Assembly (NCBI GenBank): GCA_964556165.1
Contig: CAZKVH010000001.1
Span: forward strand, 1-64,000
From: JAQVEM01 sp964556165
Lineage (GTDB): Bacteria; Actinomycetota; Humimicrobiia; Humimicrobiales; Humimicrobiaceae
Reading direction: 5' to 3'
DNA: 64,000 nt
In this document: piece by piece, positions 7,205 to 16,870 of the stretch
How positions within the stretch are numbered: the stretch's first letter is position 1
Layout of the letters: every line of letters begins with the position of its first letter
Position numbers and translations under genes: made by a program
The notes under the pieces: model-generated
The model's database searches: none
Told to the model about the DNA's origin: nothing
What the model saw: only the letters and a program-made list of their open reading frames with translations

Positions 7205-9049
7205 TTAATTCGTTGTATTTTTTCCCAGTAATCCAAGAAAAATCTCGGCTACATCAGGGTCAAACTGAACACCAGAAAATCTTTTTATTTCTCTTACTAT
7301 TTCTTGTTCTGACATTTTTTTCCTGTAAGGTTTGTCTTTACTCATAGCCTCGTATGAATTAATAAGGAATGAGATTCTGGATATTAGAGGAATTTCTTCT
7401 CCTTTTATCCCTCTGGGATATCCGCTACCGTCATACCATTCAAAATGGGAAAGTATCGCTTCTGATAATGGTTTCAGTGATTTTGATGATTCAGCTATAC
7501 GATGTCCGATTGTTGGTAGTTTTTTAATTAGTTCCCACTCTTCGTTAGAAAGCCTGCCCGGTTTTGACATTATTTCGTCTGCCAGAGCCAGTTTGCCTAT
7601 GTTATACACATCCATAAGCAATTTTAATTCTTCAATTTTTGAACTGGATAGCTTAAGTTTTTTTCCTATATTCATAGCATATTTTTTTGATTTCGCAACT
7701 TTTTCCTGGCTGTCATAATCCGACTTTTTTAGACTTTCTTTAAGAGAATTTATGATAATTTCGTTAGTATATCTGCTCTCCGTTATTTTATTTTTATACA
7801 TCCTGTCTTCTGCCTGTTTTAGTATATCACCTGTTTTCTCTGACGATTTATTTTTTGTCGAAAGGCCCAGAGATATACTTAATGGCATATTATCAGTGCT
7901 TCTTTCTTTGCAGAGCTTCTTTATCCTTTTTATGATGAAAGAGGCGTCCTTAGAAGTAGTTCTGGGAAGTATTGTTATAAACTCGTCTCCGCCCCACCTT
8001 GATATGATATCTTCTTTCCTGAAGCTGTCTTTTAATATATCTGCTATTTTTCTTAAAAATATATCGCCGTTGATATGGCCAAAAGTGTCGTTAATTAATT
8101 TTAAGCCGTTTACGTCACCCATTACTATGGTGAGAGGTAATTGTCTTTCTGTATCCAGTCTTTTTAGCTCTTCTTCGAAATATGCTCTATTATATAAATC
8201 TGTAAGTGTGTCATGGAAAGACAGATATTTTATTTCTTCCTCGGCTTTCTTTTTTTCTGTTATATCTCCTGTTATGCCGAATGTTCCGATGATATTGCCT
8301 TTCTCGTCATACCATGGGAATTTAGATGTTGATGCCCACCTGTCAGGTTTATCCTTAAAGGTTTCTTTTTCCTCAAAATTTAATATAGGTTTTCCTGTTT
8401 TTATAATTGTTTGCTCGTCTCTAAACGCCTGCTTTGCGTGCTCCTCACTAAAGAAGTCGAAATCTGTTTTGCCCACAGCTTCTTCAGGTGTGTCGACACC
8501 GTATTTACGGGCGCATGCTTTATTAATTCTGACACATCTGCTTTTAAGGTCTTTGAAGAATATGCTCTCCGTTATATTATCCATTAATGTATAAAAAAAG
8601 CTTTTTTCTCTTCCAAGCATTTCTTTTTCCAGTTCTTTTCTTCTGGTTATGTCTCTTGATATACCCATTGTTCCCATTATGTTGCCTTTTCTATCATACC
8701 AGGCGATTTTACTTGCGCTCATCCAGAATTCTTTACCTGAATGAATGATTTTTTCTTCAACATCTACAATGGGCTTTCCTCCTTTCATAATATCCTGTTC
8801 ATCTTTGAACGCCTTTTTTGCATGTTCTATATTCAGGACATCAAAATCTGTTTTTCCTATGATTTCCTCGGGCTTTTTACCTATGAATTTTTCCATAGCT
8901 TTGTTGACGATAATGAACTTACTTTTCTTATCTTTTATATAGATAAGATCAGGAATGTTGTTAATAAGTTTCTGGAATAAGTTAAGTTGCTCGCTATAGT
9001 TAATAAATATATTTTTTAAGTTATCTTTAAGCTCTTTTTTATCTGTCAT
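7205..9049 (-). CDS. PAS-PAS-GGDEF protein with degenerate HD-GYP domain
   Basis: This 614-residue cytoplasmic signalling protein is predicted to make cyclic di-GMP. Two tandem PAS domains (about residues 20-140 and 150-270) are very similar to each other and share the 'IGKTDFD' and 'KGNI.GT.GI..DIT' elements. The GGDEF domain (about 280-435) has an intact active site, SRWGGDEF near residue 351, and an inhibitory site RKED five residues before it. The C-terminal HD-GYP-like domain (about 455-605) aligns with the paralogue at 14439-16556 but has lost its metal ligands: HD is YN, KKHP is KKLP, HHE is HFE, and the later ADAFD is INSYE. The GYP loop remains. I infer an active cyclase with a non-catalytic HD-GYP domain. 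No Shine-Dalgarno sequence is evident. Confidence 0.88.
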   Translation of the reverse strand: MTDKKELKDNLKNIFINYSEQLNLFQKLINNIPDLIYIKDKKSKFIIVNKAMEKFIGKKPEEIIGKTDFDVLNIEHAKKAFKDEQDIMKGGKPIVDVEEKIIHSGKEFWMSASKIAWYDRKGNIMGTMGISRDITRRKELEKEMLGREKSFFYTLMDNITESIFFKDLKSRCVRINKACARKYGVDTPEEAVGKTDFDFFSEEHAKQAFRDEQTIIKTGKPILNFEEKETFKDKPDRWASTSKFPWYDEKGNIIGTFGITGDITEKKKAEEEIKYLSFHDTLTDLYNRAYFEEELKRLDTERQLPLTIVMGDVNGLKLINDTFGHINGDIFLRKIADILKDSFRKEDIISRWGGDEFITILPRTTSKDASFIIKRIKKLCKERSTDNMPLSISLGLSTKNKSSEKTGDILKQAEDRMYKNKITESRYTNEIIINSLKESLKKSDYDSQEKVAKSKKYAMNIGKKLKLSSSKIEELKLLMDVYNIGKLALADEIMSKPGRLSNEEWELIKKLPTIGHRIAESSKSLKPLSEAILSHFEWYDGSGYPRGIKGEEIPLISRISFLINSYEAMSKDKPYRKKMSEQEIVREIKRFSGVQFDPDVAEIFLGLLGKNTTN

Positions 9050-9515
9050 AATATTTTTTTAATATTAAATTTTTAATTTTAAAATTAATCCGATAATTTG
9101 TGACAATTATTGCATATATAAAAAATACGGGGTATATTATAGAACATTTTTAGATTTTTTTATACTCTAATATTAAAAGTTGGTTAAAAATAAGTAATTA
9201 ATAAATTTATAATTAAATTTTATAAATTTGTATTTATATTCTCTAAAATATAATAATTATTGTTTATAAGACTCTAATCCGCCAGGGAATATATCTGATA
9301 TAATGTATCATTTATGAAATCAATTATAGATCTCGATTTGAGAAATTATAAAAAAAATTCCAGAGGGCATTTGTAAAATTCAACCGGTTTTTTAAAATTT
9401 ACCGGTATACAAAGAGCGGTAAAGAGGATATACTTTTTGGTTGTTAAAGAGAATAAAGAATAAGTATACAAATTAGTAGTTTGCTTTTTTATTTTGTTAA
9501 TGACGAGAGGAAAAC
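9050..9515. other. Intergenic region, 466 bp, no gene seen
   Basis: This very AT-rich stretch lies between the divergent GGDEF gene and the DUF1858 gene. I see no open frame worth calling. Two copies of the palindrome ACCGGT (9383-9388 and 9401-9406) lie 12 bp apart and could be a protein-binding site, but this is weak. It should contain promoters for both neighbours. Confidence 0.5.
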
Positions 9516-9722
9516 ATGGCAAGGAAGTATACCGAAGATACAAAATTATCAGAAGTGATAAGTTCACCTGAAGCTCGTAGAATTATTGACAGGTATAATC
9601 TACCCTGTATGAATTGTGCAATGGCTGCTTATGAAGCGAGTATTTTAACACTGGGTCAGATTTCCAGAACCTATGGCCTTAATATTGATGAGCTTCTTAA
9701 AGAACTAAATGAAATTCCCTGA
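9516..9722 (+). CDS. DUF1858 domain protein
   Basis: The 68-residue protein consists almost entirely of a DUF1858 domain: 'DTKLSEVISSPEARRIIDRYNLPCMNCAMA' with the diagnostic C31-x2-C34, then a helical tail 'YGLNIDELLKELNEI'. Related domains occur alone or fused to hybrid-cluster or other redox proteins in anaerobes; the two cysteines are thought to be redox-active or metal-binding. The ATG follows GAGAGGA with good spacing. The gene stands alone, with tRNA-Arg about 135 bp downstream. Its exact function is unknown. Confidence 0.85.
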   Translation: MARKYTEDTKLSEVISSPEARRIIDRYNLPCMNCAMAAYEASILTLGQISRTYGLNIDELLKELNEIP

Positions 9723-9856
9723 TTTTTTTGTAAATGTCTAATTTTAAATGCAGGATTTCTTATTGATGCGAAATTATGAATTAGCGTCAGGGCAAAAGCT
9801 ATTATTTTTTATATTCTTATTTATATATTTTTTGCGTTTAAAGTAAAAGTATTAAA

Positions 9857-9933
9857 GCGCCTGTAGCTCAATTGGATAGAGCAGTGGACTACGAATCCGA
9901 AGGTTGGGGGTTCGAATCCCTTCAGGCGCGCCA
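9857..9933 (+). tRNA. tRNA-Arg(ACG)
   Basis: The acceptor stem GCGCCTG pairs with CAGGCGC. Anticodon loop CTACGAA carries ACG at 9891-9893 (A34 would be edited to inosine by TadA). CCA is encoded at 9931-9933. The outermost anticodon-stem pair is G-A and the next is T-G, so this stem is weaker than usual. Confidence 0.95.
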
Positions 9934-10008
9934 TTTTAAATCTTTTTTTAGTTTTTTATAAAATCTGTTATCATATGTTTGCCATAAACTGAAATTTATC
10001 GAACATTC

Positions 10009-10104
<96 letters not shown>

Positions 10105-10282
10105 TATAAGCAATAATGAACATGTCGTGGTATAGGCCTAATGCAGTGTTCTTTTATGTTTTTATCTCAGGATACTAGATACTATATATAATGAAAATCT
10201 TTAATTTTGTTTGTTTTATGGTAATATTGCCGGGTATAATATTTTTTTACATTAAAATATGCATAAAATCGAGGTTCCAAAA

Positions 10283-10741
10283 ATGATATTCAAAAAGAAT
10301 AAAGAGGCGAAAGAAGAAGTTCAGAGATGCATCGAATGCGGAAAAATTCTAAAAGATAAAACTTATGCGCCTTACTGTAAAGAGTGCGATGAAAAGCTTG
10401 ATAGAAAGTTTGATATAATCGAGGACAATATAACAATTTACAGAGATATACTTGATAGTGAGATAGAAGTTCTTAAGAAGTTTGATGATGATGATATAAA
10501 AGACCTCTTTAAAAGGGTATATGCGAAAATGTCAGGAGAAGAGGGTGGTTTAAAAAAGGAGAGTGTAGCTGTTCTTAATAAACTAAAAAATTCCTTTGGG
10601 TTAGATGAAAAGAAACTGGGTCTGAACGATCTTCCTGAAATAAAAAATATCAAGCCTGTGGATATATGCCCTGAATGTGGTAAGAAAATAAAAGAGGATT
10701 TTAATTTCTGTCCCTACTGTGGCCATAAACTAAAAGAATAA
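10283..10741 (+). CDS. Double zinc-ribbon protein
   Basis: The protein has 152 residues from the ATG at 10283, chosen because GAGG lies eight bases upstream. An in-frame ATG at 10259 would add eight residues but has no ribosome site. Two cysteine clusters flank a charged helical middle. The N-terminal one is C16-x2-C19 with C32-x2-C35. The C-terminal one reads 'CPECGKKIKEDFNFCPYCGHKL', a zinc-ribbon of the kind seen in zinc_ribbon_2 proteins. There is no membrane segment. It could be a scaffold or nucleic-acid/protein-binding factor. I do not recognise a specific function, and no neighbour suggests one. Confidence 0.75.
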   Translation: MIFKKNKEAKEEVQRCIECGKILKDKTYAPYCKECDEKLDRKFDIIEDNITIYRDILDSEIEVLKKFDDDDIKDLFKRVYAKMSGEEGGLKKESVAVLNKLKNSFGLDEKKLGLNDLPEIKNIKPVDICPECGKKIKEDFNFCPYCGHKLKE

Positions 10742-11043
10742 TTCCTGAAAAATTATAATCATATCATAATTAACTTTCCTCTTAAGAATCGATGATTCCT
10801 GGCCTGGACTTACAACAATTGAGTACATATTCTTGAATATTGGATTATGCCATGCGAAGCCATGAGTCTTCTTTAATAATGAATATAAAAATATAAGAAT
10901 AGCTAATTTAGAATTGAAATGACAACTGATTGTAGTTATAAATATTGTATTATAATATTGACTTAATTTTTTTATTTGTTTTTAATCTTTTATTTATATA
11001 AAATCTTTATTATACTTTAGTTTCATTTATTGAAATATTTCAA
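10742..11043. other. Intergenic region, 302 bp, no gene seen
   Basis: AT-rich sequence between the zinc-ribbon gene and the first MATE gene. No open frame or RNA fold is evident. A TTGACT at 10958 and a TATACT at 11011 are possible promoter pieces but are not correctly spaced to each other. Confidence 0.4.
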
Positions 11044-12414
11044 ATGGACCTGCATAGGAAAGAAATATTAAATGGGAATATAAGACAATTGCTAATCAAG
11101 TTCTCCCTGCCCGGTATTATTGGAATGGTTATAAGCTCTCTCTATAATTTTGTTGACACAATATTTGTTGGCAATGGTATTGGGCCTCTTGCTATTTCGG
11201 CTCTTACAATAGTGCTACCGGTTCAAATTTTTATGCTGGCTATAGGTTTGATGATTGGAGTTGGTGGCTCATCTATTATATCAAGGTCACTGGGAAGCAA
11301 TGACCGTGAAACTGCAAGAAAAGCTTTTGGAAATGCTTTTGCCCTTAACGTTTTGATAAATTTAGTTCTGATGATAGTGACATTTGTATTTTCAGATAGA
11401 ATACTTACTTTTCTGGGAGCACAGGGTAATGTAATGGCTTATGCAAGAGAGTATTTATCCGTTATATTGTATGGTTTTGTTTTCTTCTCATTTTCATTAT
11501 CATCAAATCACATTATAAGAGCTGAAGGCAAACCCCGGGCTGCAGTTTACACAGTTATTATAGGAGCCATTCTAAATATAATTCTTGATTATATATTTTT
11601 ATTTGTATTAAAAATGGGAGTAAAGGGTGTAGCATTAGCTACTGTTATCAGTCAATTTTGCAGTTCTCTATATGTGATATTTTATTGTATCTATGGGAAA
11701 AGTGTTTATAACTTTAAAGTTTCTTTCTTCAAGTTCAACAGGGATATAGCCAGAGAAATCCTTTTTATTGGATTTCCTTCTTTTTTAATGGCTGTTATTG
11801 ATGGAATAATATTTTTAATATATAACCGTGCTATCATTTATTATGGAAATAATCTTTACGTAGCTGTAGCCGGTATTACGTTCAGGATAATTGACCTTGC
11901 GGTTATGCCTATTCTTGGGATAAGTTACGGGTTTTCTACTATTGCAAGTTTTAACTATGGAGCCAGGCTATATGGAAGAGTAAAAAGAGTATTTGGTGAA
12001 GCATTGCTGTGGACAACATTAATTTCAATAGCCGGGTTTATAGTGACAATGTTTTTCCCACGTCAGCTACTGAATATTTTTAGTAATAATCCTGGACTTC
12101 TTGACATTGGAATCTTACCAATGAGGATTATTGTTGTTTCTATGCCCATGCTGGGATTTTTAATAGTAGGTGGTGTTATATTCCAGGCTATAGGTAAGCC
12201 CCTGCCGTCACTTGTTATCCAGCTTTCAAGGCAGGTCATTTTTCTTATTCCGGCTGTTCTTATCCTTCCTATTTTTTTTGGATTAAACGGTGTTATGCTA
12301 TCCTGGCCGGTTTCAGATTTCCTCTCCTTTTTAGTTACTCTGGCATTTATTATTGTTTATTTAAAGGCTCTGAAAAGAAGTGAGAATAAAGATGCGGAGG
12401 AAATGCTCAAATAA
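11044..12414 (+). CDS. MATE family efflux transporter (copy 1)
   Basis: This 456-residue polytopic membrane protein has about 12 hydrophobic helices. It belongs to the MATE/NorM group: 'LIKFSLPGIIGMVISSLYNFVDTIFVGN' at the start and 'RAEGKPRAAVYTVIIGAILNIILDYIF' in the middle are the usual family elements. MATE proteins export cationic drugs or metabolites using a Na+ or H+ gradient. Substrate cannot be read from sequence. The ATG at 11044 has no clear Shine-Dalgarno sequence. The next gene is a close paralogue, about half identical in the N-terminal half by eye, which points to tandem duplication followed by divergence. Confidence 0.9.
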   Translation: MDLHRKEILNGNIRQLLIKFSLPGIIGMVISSLYNFVDTIFVGNGIGPLAISALTIVLPVQIFMLAIGLMIGVGGSSIISRSLGSNDRETARKAFGNAFALNVLINLVLMIVTFVFSDRILTFLGAQGNVMAYAREYLSVILYGFVFFSFSLSSNHIIRAEGKPRAAVYTVIIGAILNIILDYIFLFVLKMGVKGVALATVISQFCSSLYVIFYCIYGKSVYNFKVSFFKFNRDIAREILFIGFPSFLMAVIDGIIFLIYNRAIIYYGNNLYVAVAGITFRIIDLAVMPILGISYGFSTIASFNYGARLYGRVKRVFGEALLWTTLISIAGFIVTMFFPRQLLNIFSNNPGLLDIGILPMRIIVVSMPMLGFLIVGGVIFQAIGKPLPSLVIQLSRQVIFLIPAVLILPIFFGLNGVMLSWPVSDFLSFLVTLAFIIVYLKALKRSENKDAEEMLK

Positions 12415-12534
12415 TTCTGGCTGTAATAATATATTCTGTTTATAGATGAATAATTACTTTTGCTCTTTTAGTGTATAAGGGTTAACAGTATTAAAGGATA
12501 GATATTTTTTTGAAAGCATGAGACTTGATATTCC

Positions 12535-12562
12535 TTGACAATTAATTTACCTCAAATATAAT
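12535..12562 (+). promoter_or_regulatory. Consensus sigma-70 promoter of second MATE gene
   Basis: TTGACA (12535-12540) and TATAAT (12557-12562) match consensus at all positions with a 16-bp spacer. The leader to the ATG at 12683 would be about 110 bases. The second MATE gene therefore probably has its own promoter. Confidence 0.7.
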
Positions 12563-12682
12563 TATGCTTCTGTGCTATTTTATAGTTTAAAAATTCGGGG
12601 TTAATTACTTTACGAAATTTCTGCTGCACGGTCGTATTCGGATAAATAAGAAATTTATAGATGAAACAGGGGATAGCTGAAA

Positions 12683-14047
12683 ATGGAAGAGCAAAAAAGA
12701 CAAATTTTAAATGAAAACTTAAGACTGCTGTTATTTAAATTCTCTCTCCCGACTATAACTGGTATGGTGATAATAGCTCTTTATAATTTCGTGGATACCC
12801 TTTTTGTAGGTAATGTAATAGGTCCTGACGCGATTGCCGGGCTTACTCTGGTGTTGCCTGTGATAATTTTCATTGTTGCTATAGGTCTTTTAACCGGAGT
12901 TGGTTCAGCTTCAATAGTATCACGTGCACTCGGCAGCGGAGATAATAACAGAGCTGTGACTGCAGGTGGGGATGGTATTATACTAAACACAATCTTAAAT
13001 ATCGTAACCATTATTCCTATTTTTATTTTCTCTGAAAATATACTTAAATTTCTGGGGGCTTCCAGCGAAGTATTACCTTATGCCAGAGATTATTTGAATG
13101 TAATGCTTCCAGGTTTTATATTCCTGTCCTTTTCGATCAATGGCACCAATTTAATAAGAGCCGAGGGAAGACCGAGAGCATCAATGTATGAAATGCTTAT
13201 AGGTTCGATTTTGAATATAATTCTCGATTATTTTTTTGTGGTTTTATTTGGATGGGGGGTAAAGGGTGCGGCATTTGCTACTGTTATAAGTCATATATCC
13301 AGTGCTGTCTATATTTTTATATTTTTTATGTCCAGAAGCAGTATATTCCACATGAGATTAAATATGTTTAAAATAAATAAACGTGTGTCAGGTGAAATTC
13401 TGAAGCTTGGGGCACCTTCCTTTTTAGTGGAGATTGTAGGAAGTGTGGTATTTTTTTTATTCATAAAATTTGTGAGCAAGTATGGTGGGGATGTTCATAT
13501 TACAATAACCGGGATAGGTATAAGAGTCATAGATCTTGTATTTATGCCTATCGTTGGGATAAGCCAGGGTTTTTCTCCCCTGGTAGGATTTAATTACGGA
13601 GCAAAACTTTATTCAAGGGTTAAGATTGTATTGAGGGAAGCTTTTATATGGGCTTCTGTCATAACTTTACTGGGTTTTATTGCAATGGTAGTTTTTCCGG
13701 AGTTCTTAATAGGTATATTTACAAGTGATAAAAATGTAATTGAGCAGGGAGTTTTACCTTTGAGGTTTATAGCAGGGCTGACACCTCTCTGGAGTTTTCC
13801 TATTCTGGGTAGTACATTCTTCCAGGCTATAGGTAAGGCGAAGCCTTCTCTCATAATAACCTTATCCAGGGACCTGTTTGTCTTCATACCCTCTATTTTT
13901 ATTCTGCCTTTATTTTTTGGACTTACAGGAGTATGGGCTTCATGGCCGGTAACTGATTTCTTTTGCTTCCTGATAACTGTTATATTACTAATAAAGGAAG
14001 TAAAAATTATTAATAAGCGTATGAAAATTAAACACCAGAAGTTTTAA
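12683..14047 (+). CDS. MATE family efflux transporter (copy 2)
   Basis: A 454-residue paralogue of the upstream MATE protein, with the same 12-helix layout and matching motifs ('LFKFSLPTITGMVIIALYNFVDTLFVGN', 'RAEGRPRASMYEMLIGSILNIILDYFF'). The internal symmetry expected of MATE is visible: 'GISQGFSPLVGFNYGAKLYSRVK' in the second half is characteristic. The ATG at 12683 follows AGGGGATAGC. The tail is basic (KRMKIKHQKF). It is transcribed from a near-consensus promoter separate from copy 1. Exported substrate unknown. Confidence 0.9.
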   Translation: MEEQKRQILNENLRLLLFKFSLPTITGMVIIALYNFVDTLFVGNVIGPDAIAGLTLVLPVIIFIVAIGLLTGVGSASIVSRALGSGDNNRAVTAGGDGIILNTILNIVTIIPIFIFSENILKFLGASSEVLPYARDYLNVMLPGFIFLSFSINGTNLIRAEGRPRASMYEMLIGSILNIILDYFFVVLFGWGVKGAAFATVISHISSAVYIFIFFMSRSSIFHMRLNMFKINKRVSGEILKLGAPSFLVEIVGSVVFFLFIKFVSKYGGDVHITITGIGIRVIDLVFMPIVGISQGFSPLVGFNYGAKLYSRVKIVLREAFIWASVITLLGFIAMVVFPEFLIGIFTSDKNVIEQGVLPLRFIAGLTPLWSFPILGSTFFQAIGKAKPSLIITLSRDLFVFIPSIFILPLFFGLTGVWASWPVTDFFCFLITVILLIKEVKIINKRMKIKHQKF

Positions 14048-14210
14048 TGGATTCATACTTATTCGGGTCTCAGTGGATTGCCTTATTATTTTAGTTCTTA
14101 TACGATTTATGACTGTAATTTTTTTAAAGAGGAAAACATTACAGTATAAAGTAATAATCAGAATAATTTTTACTTATGTCCTTTTTTAATAATGTCCTAA
14201 CGGAGTGTTA

Positions 14211-14219
14211 TGCTATAAT
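14211..14219 (+). promoter_or_regulatory. Extended -10 promoter element for tRNA-Ser(GGA)
   Basis: TGCTATAAT with TATAAT at 14214-14219 lies 11 bp before the tRNA. No clear -35 box is seen. Confidence 0.5.
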
Positions 14220-14230
14220 ACTTTACTGTA

Positions 14231-14322
14231 GGAGAGATGGCTGAGCGGTTTAAAGCGCACGCTTGGAAAGCGTGTAAGTGGCATTAGCTGCTTCGAGGGT
14301 TCGAATCCCTCTCTCTCCGCCA
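14231..14322 (+). tRNA. tRNA-Ser(GGA)
   Basis: The acceptor stem GGAGAGA pairs with TCTCTCC. Anticodon stem CACGC/GCGTG carries loop TTGGAAA with GGA at 14265-14267. A long variable arm and encoded CCA (14320-14322) are present. Confidence 0.97.
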
Positions 14323-14438
14323 ATCCGATTTTTTTTGGGTCTTTTGCAGAATGAGGTGTATGTTCGTTAACTAACTGATATTGAATTACGATTAAAAAGA
14401 TATGGAAGTAAATTTAGTTGATAAAATAAATAAAAAGT

Positions 14439-16556
14439 TTATGCTTTAACTTCGTATTTATTATCACTGCTTAGAATCTCTATAAACATTTTTGCCAGCA
14501 CAGGGTCGAATTGTGAGCCTGCTTCTCTTTTTATTTCTTCTATGGCCTCTTCTCTTGATAGAGCTTTCCTGTATGGTCTGTCATTGGTCATCGCGTCAAA
14601 GGCATCTGCGATAGATACAATTCTTGAGATTACAGGTATCTTCTTGCCTTTTATGCCTTCAGGATAACCTTTACCATCCCATCTTTCGTGGTGATGCAGG
14701 ATACCTATAGCAATTTGCTCAAGGTCCCGGGATGATTTTGCAAGCCGGTAACCAACTTCGGGGTGCTTCTTTATAATTTCCCACTCTTCCGGTGTTAGTT
14801 TATCCGGTTTTAAAATAATATTGTCTGATATTGAAATTTTGCCTATGTCATGGAGTATTGCAAGTAATCTTAATTCATTTAGTTCGTTATAATTGAAGTT
14901 AAGCTTTTTACCCAGGAGTAAGCTTAAATTAGCCATTCTCATGGCGTGTTCTTCGGTTTCATAATCTCTTTCTTCAAGAGCTTTTTTCAATGATAATATA
15001 ATAGAACTACGGGCACTCTCATTCTCAAGTAGCTTGTATTCATTCATAATATCTTCTGCGTTTTTTATCATATCATTAATTTTTTTCCTGGTATTCTTTT
15101 TTACCGCAAATCCCATTGAGATATTCAGTGGTATGCTTGATGTGCTATGCTCTATAAAACTATCTTTAACCCTGTCAATAATTTTTATAACATCTGATTT
15201 ATCAGTTTTTGGAAGTATAATAGCAAATTCGTCTCCGCCCCATCGACTTAGAACATCTTCATGCCTGAGGTTCTTTTTAAGCAATTTTGCTATACTCTTA
15301 AGGACTTCGTCACCTTTATCATGTCCGTATGCATCATTTATGAGTTTCAGTCCATTCACATCGCCTATTATAATGGAGAGGGGGAATTGTCTCCTGGTGT
15401 TTAATCTATTCAGTTCCTCTTCAAAATATAGCCTGTTGTAAATACCGGTAAGTTTATCATGATATGACTGAAAATATAGCTGGTTCTCTTTTTCTTTTAT
15501 CTCTGTTATATTGGTTAGAATTAAAAGCTTTCCCAGAACTCTTTTAAAATTGTCAAAAATTGGAGTGATTTTTATATTATAATATTCTCTCTTTCCATCT
15601 ATGTTGAATTCGACATCTTCCTTATAAGTGGTAGATTTTGTATTTTTTAATGATTCTATAAATTTTTTTCTCTGCCTGCTATTTATCATAAAAGAAGATA
15701 TTTTATCTAAAATATATTTTAGGTTAATTTTATCTTTACTGTCTGCCCCCTCATTGAATTGAAGGATATTGTAACCAGCCTTATTTATCTTCACCATATA
15801 ACCCGTATTATCAACAGCCAGTACAGCATCTTCCATGCTTCTGAATATTCTTTCTTCTGTTACGCTCCATGTTTTATGGTTATTTATCAGCATACCCAGA
15901 GATATGAATATATATAAAAGAAAGTCCGGTGCTCTATTTATCAATAAAGACTGTGTTACCCCATTATTTAATAGGTGATTTAAAGCTATCTGTCCACCAA
16001 AATTTAGTGTGAAACCCACAAGAAGTAGATACATAGCTATTACGGATTTACTTTCTTTAAGATTGTGATATATCTTTTTAATTATTATGAATATTGTTAC
16101 TAGATTTACTGGTGTGATAAAAAATAATTGTATATATGATAGTGATGGAATGCTGATAACATATCCGTAAGAAGTACTCTGTACACCGACCATATTAAAA
16201 ATTATTAGTGATGCACTTAAGATTATTGATATTGAATAAAATACTCTTATAAAAATCTTATATATATCTTTAATGCTATCATTTGTAAATTGAACAGAGA
16301 AGTGAAAAATAATAGCGGGCATAATAACTACTGAGGAAGCAAGTACTTTGGAGCACAGAGCAAGTAGTGATGTATTATTTGCAGTTAAGAGTATGATATT
16401 GCCGGCAGAGAGCAGCAGGATATTAAATGAAATAAGTGTAAAAGGTATTTTATTTTTGCCAAAAGTATTTTTAGCAAGGTTTAATGTTTCTACTACTAAA
16501 GTATATATAAGTAGTAATATAGATATAGATATAAGTATAAATATTATATTTGACAT
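14439..16556 (-). CDS. 7TM sensor-PAS-GGDEF-HD-GYP cyclic di-GMP enzyme
   Basis: This 705-residue protein starts with seven hydrophobic helices (about residues 1-225) that resemble the 7TM sensor module of membrane histidine kinases. A PAS domain follows (about 240-360), then a GGDEF domain (about 370-525) with SRWGGDEF and an inhibitory-site RHED. The C-terminal HD-GYP domain (about 540-695) keeps every expected ligand: LHDIGK, KKHPEVG, HHERWDGKGYP and ADAFDAM. It should therefore be able both to make and to degrade cyclic di-GMP, controlled by a membrane signal. It is closely related to the 7205-9049 protein in its GGDEF and HD-GYP parts. It lies between two tRNA-Ser genes on the opposite strand. 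No Shine-Dalgarno sequence is seen. Confidence 0.9.
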   Translation of the reverse strand: MSNIIFILISISILLLIYTLVVETLNLAKNTFGKNKIPFTLISFNILLLSAGNIILLTANNTSLLALCSKVLASSVVIMPAIIFHFSVQFTNDSIKDIYKIFIRVFYSISIILSASLIIFNMVGVQSTSYGYVISIPSLSYIQLFFITPVNLVTIFIIIKKIYHNLKESKSVIAMYLLLVGFTLNFGGQIALNHLLNNGVTQSLLINRAPDFLLYIFISLGMLINNHKTWSVTEERIFRSMEDAVLAVDNTGYMVKINKAGYNILQFNEGADSKDKINLKYILDKISSFMINSRQRKKFIESLKNTKSTTYKEDVEFNIDGKREYYNIKITPIFDNFKRVLGKLLILTNITEIKEKENQLYFQSYHDKLTGIYNRLYFEEELNRLNTRRQFPLSIIIGDVNGLKLINDAYGHDKGDEVLKSIAKLLKKNLRHEDVLSRWGGDEFAIILPKTDKSDVIKIIDRVKDSFIEHSTSSIPLNISMGFAVKKNTRKKINDMIKNAEDIMNEYKLLENESARSSIILSLKKALEERDYETEEHAMRMANLSLLLGKKLNFNYNELNELRLLAILHDIGKISISDNIILKPDKLTPEEWEIIKKHPEVGYRLAKSSRDLEQIAIGILHHHERWDGKGYPEGIKGKKIPVISRIVSIADAFDAMTNDRPYRKALSREEAIEEIKREAGSQFDPVLAKMFIEILSSDNKYEVKA

Positions 16557-16775
16557 AAAATTTTTTAAAAAAAATAATTATAGTTATAAACTTTTTTTAT
16601 TAATAGTTTATACATTGTATTAAATATATATATAAAAATCAATAATAAAAATAATTTTTTTATTATTTATTTATTTATGAATAAATTATTATATATAAAA
16701 CATTATTATTAATTTGGCAGGGGCATGTAAATATGTAATCAAATATATATATATTTTATTGTATAATTATGATTT

Positions 16776-16870
16776 GGAGAGATGGCTGAGATGGTCGAAA
16801 GCGCTCGACTCGAAATCGAGTGTGCTGCTGAAAAGCGGTACCGTGGGTTCGAATCCCACTCTCTCCGCCA
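16776..16870 (+). tRNA. tRNA-Ser(CGA)
   Basis: The acceptor stem GGAGAGA pairs with TCTCTCC. Anticodon stem CTCGA/TCGAG carries loop CTCGAAA with CGA at 16811-16813. A long variable arm and encoded CCA (16868-16870) are present. A TATAAT at 16762-16767 lies eight bases upstream. Confidence 0.97.

Noticed and set aside
7752..8594. Rightward frame of 280 codons opposite the PAS-GGDEF gene
   Set aside because: Antisense of a strongly recognised multidomain protein; hydrophobic and serine-rich composition is an artefact of the reverse complement.
9383..9406. Two ACCGGT palindromes 12 bp apart
   Set aside because: Short palindromes with no partner regulator; noted only in the intergenic entry.
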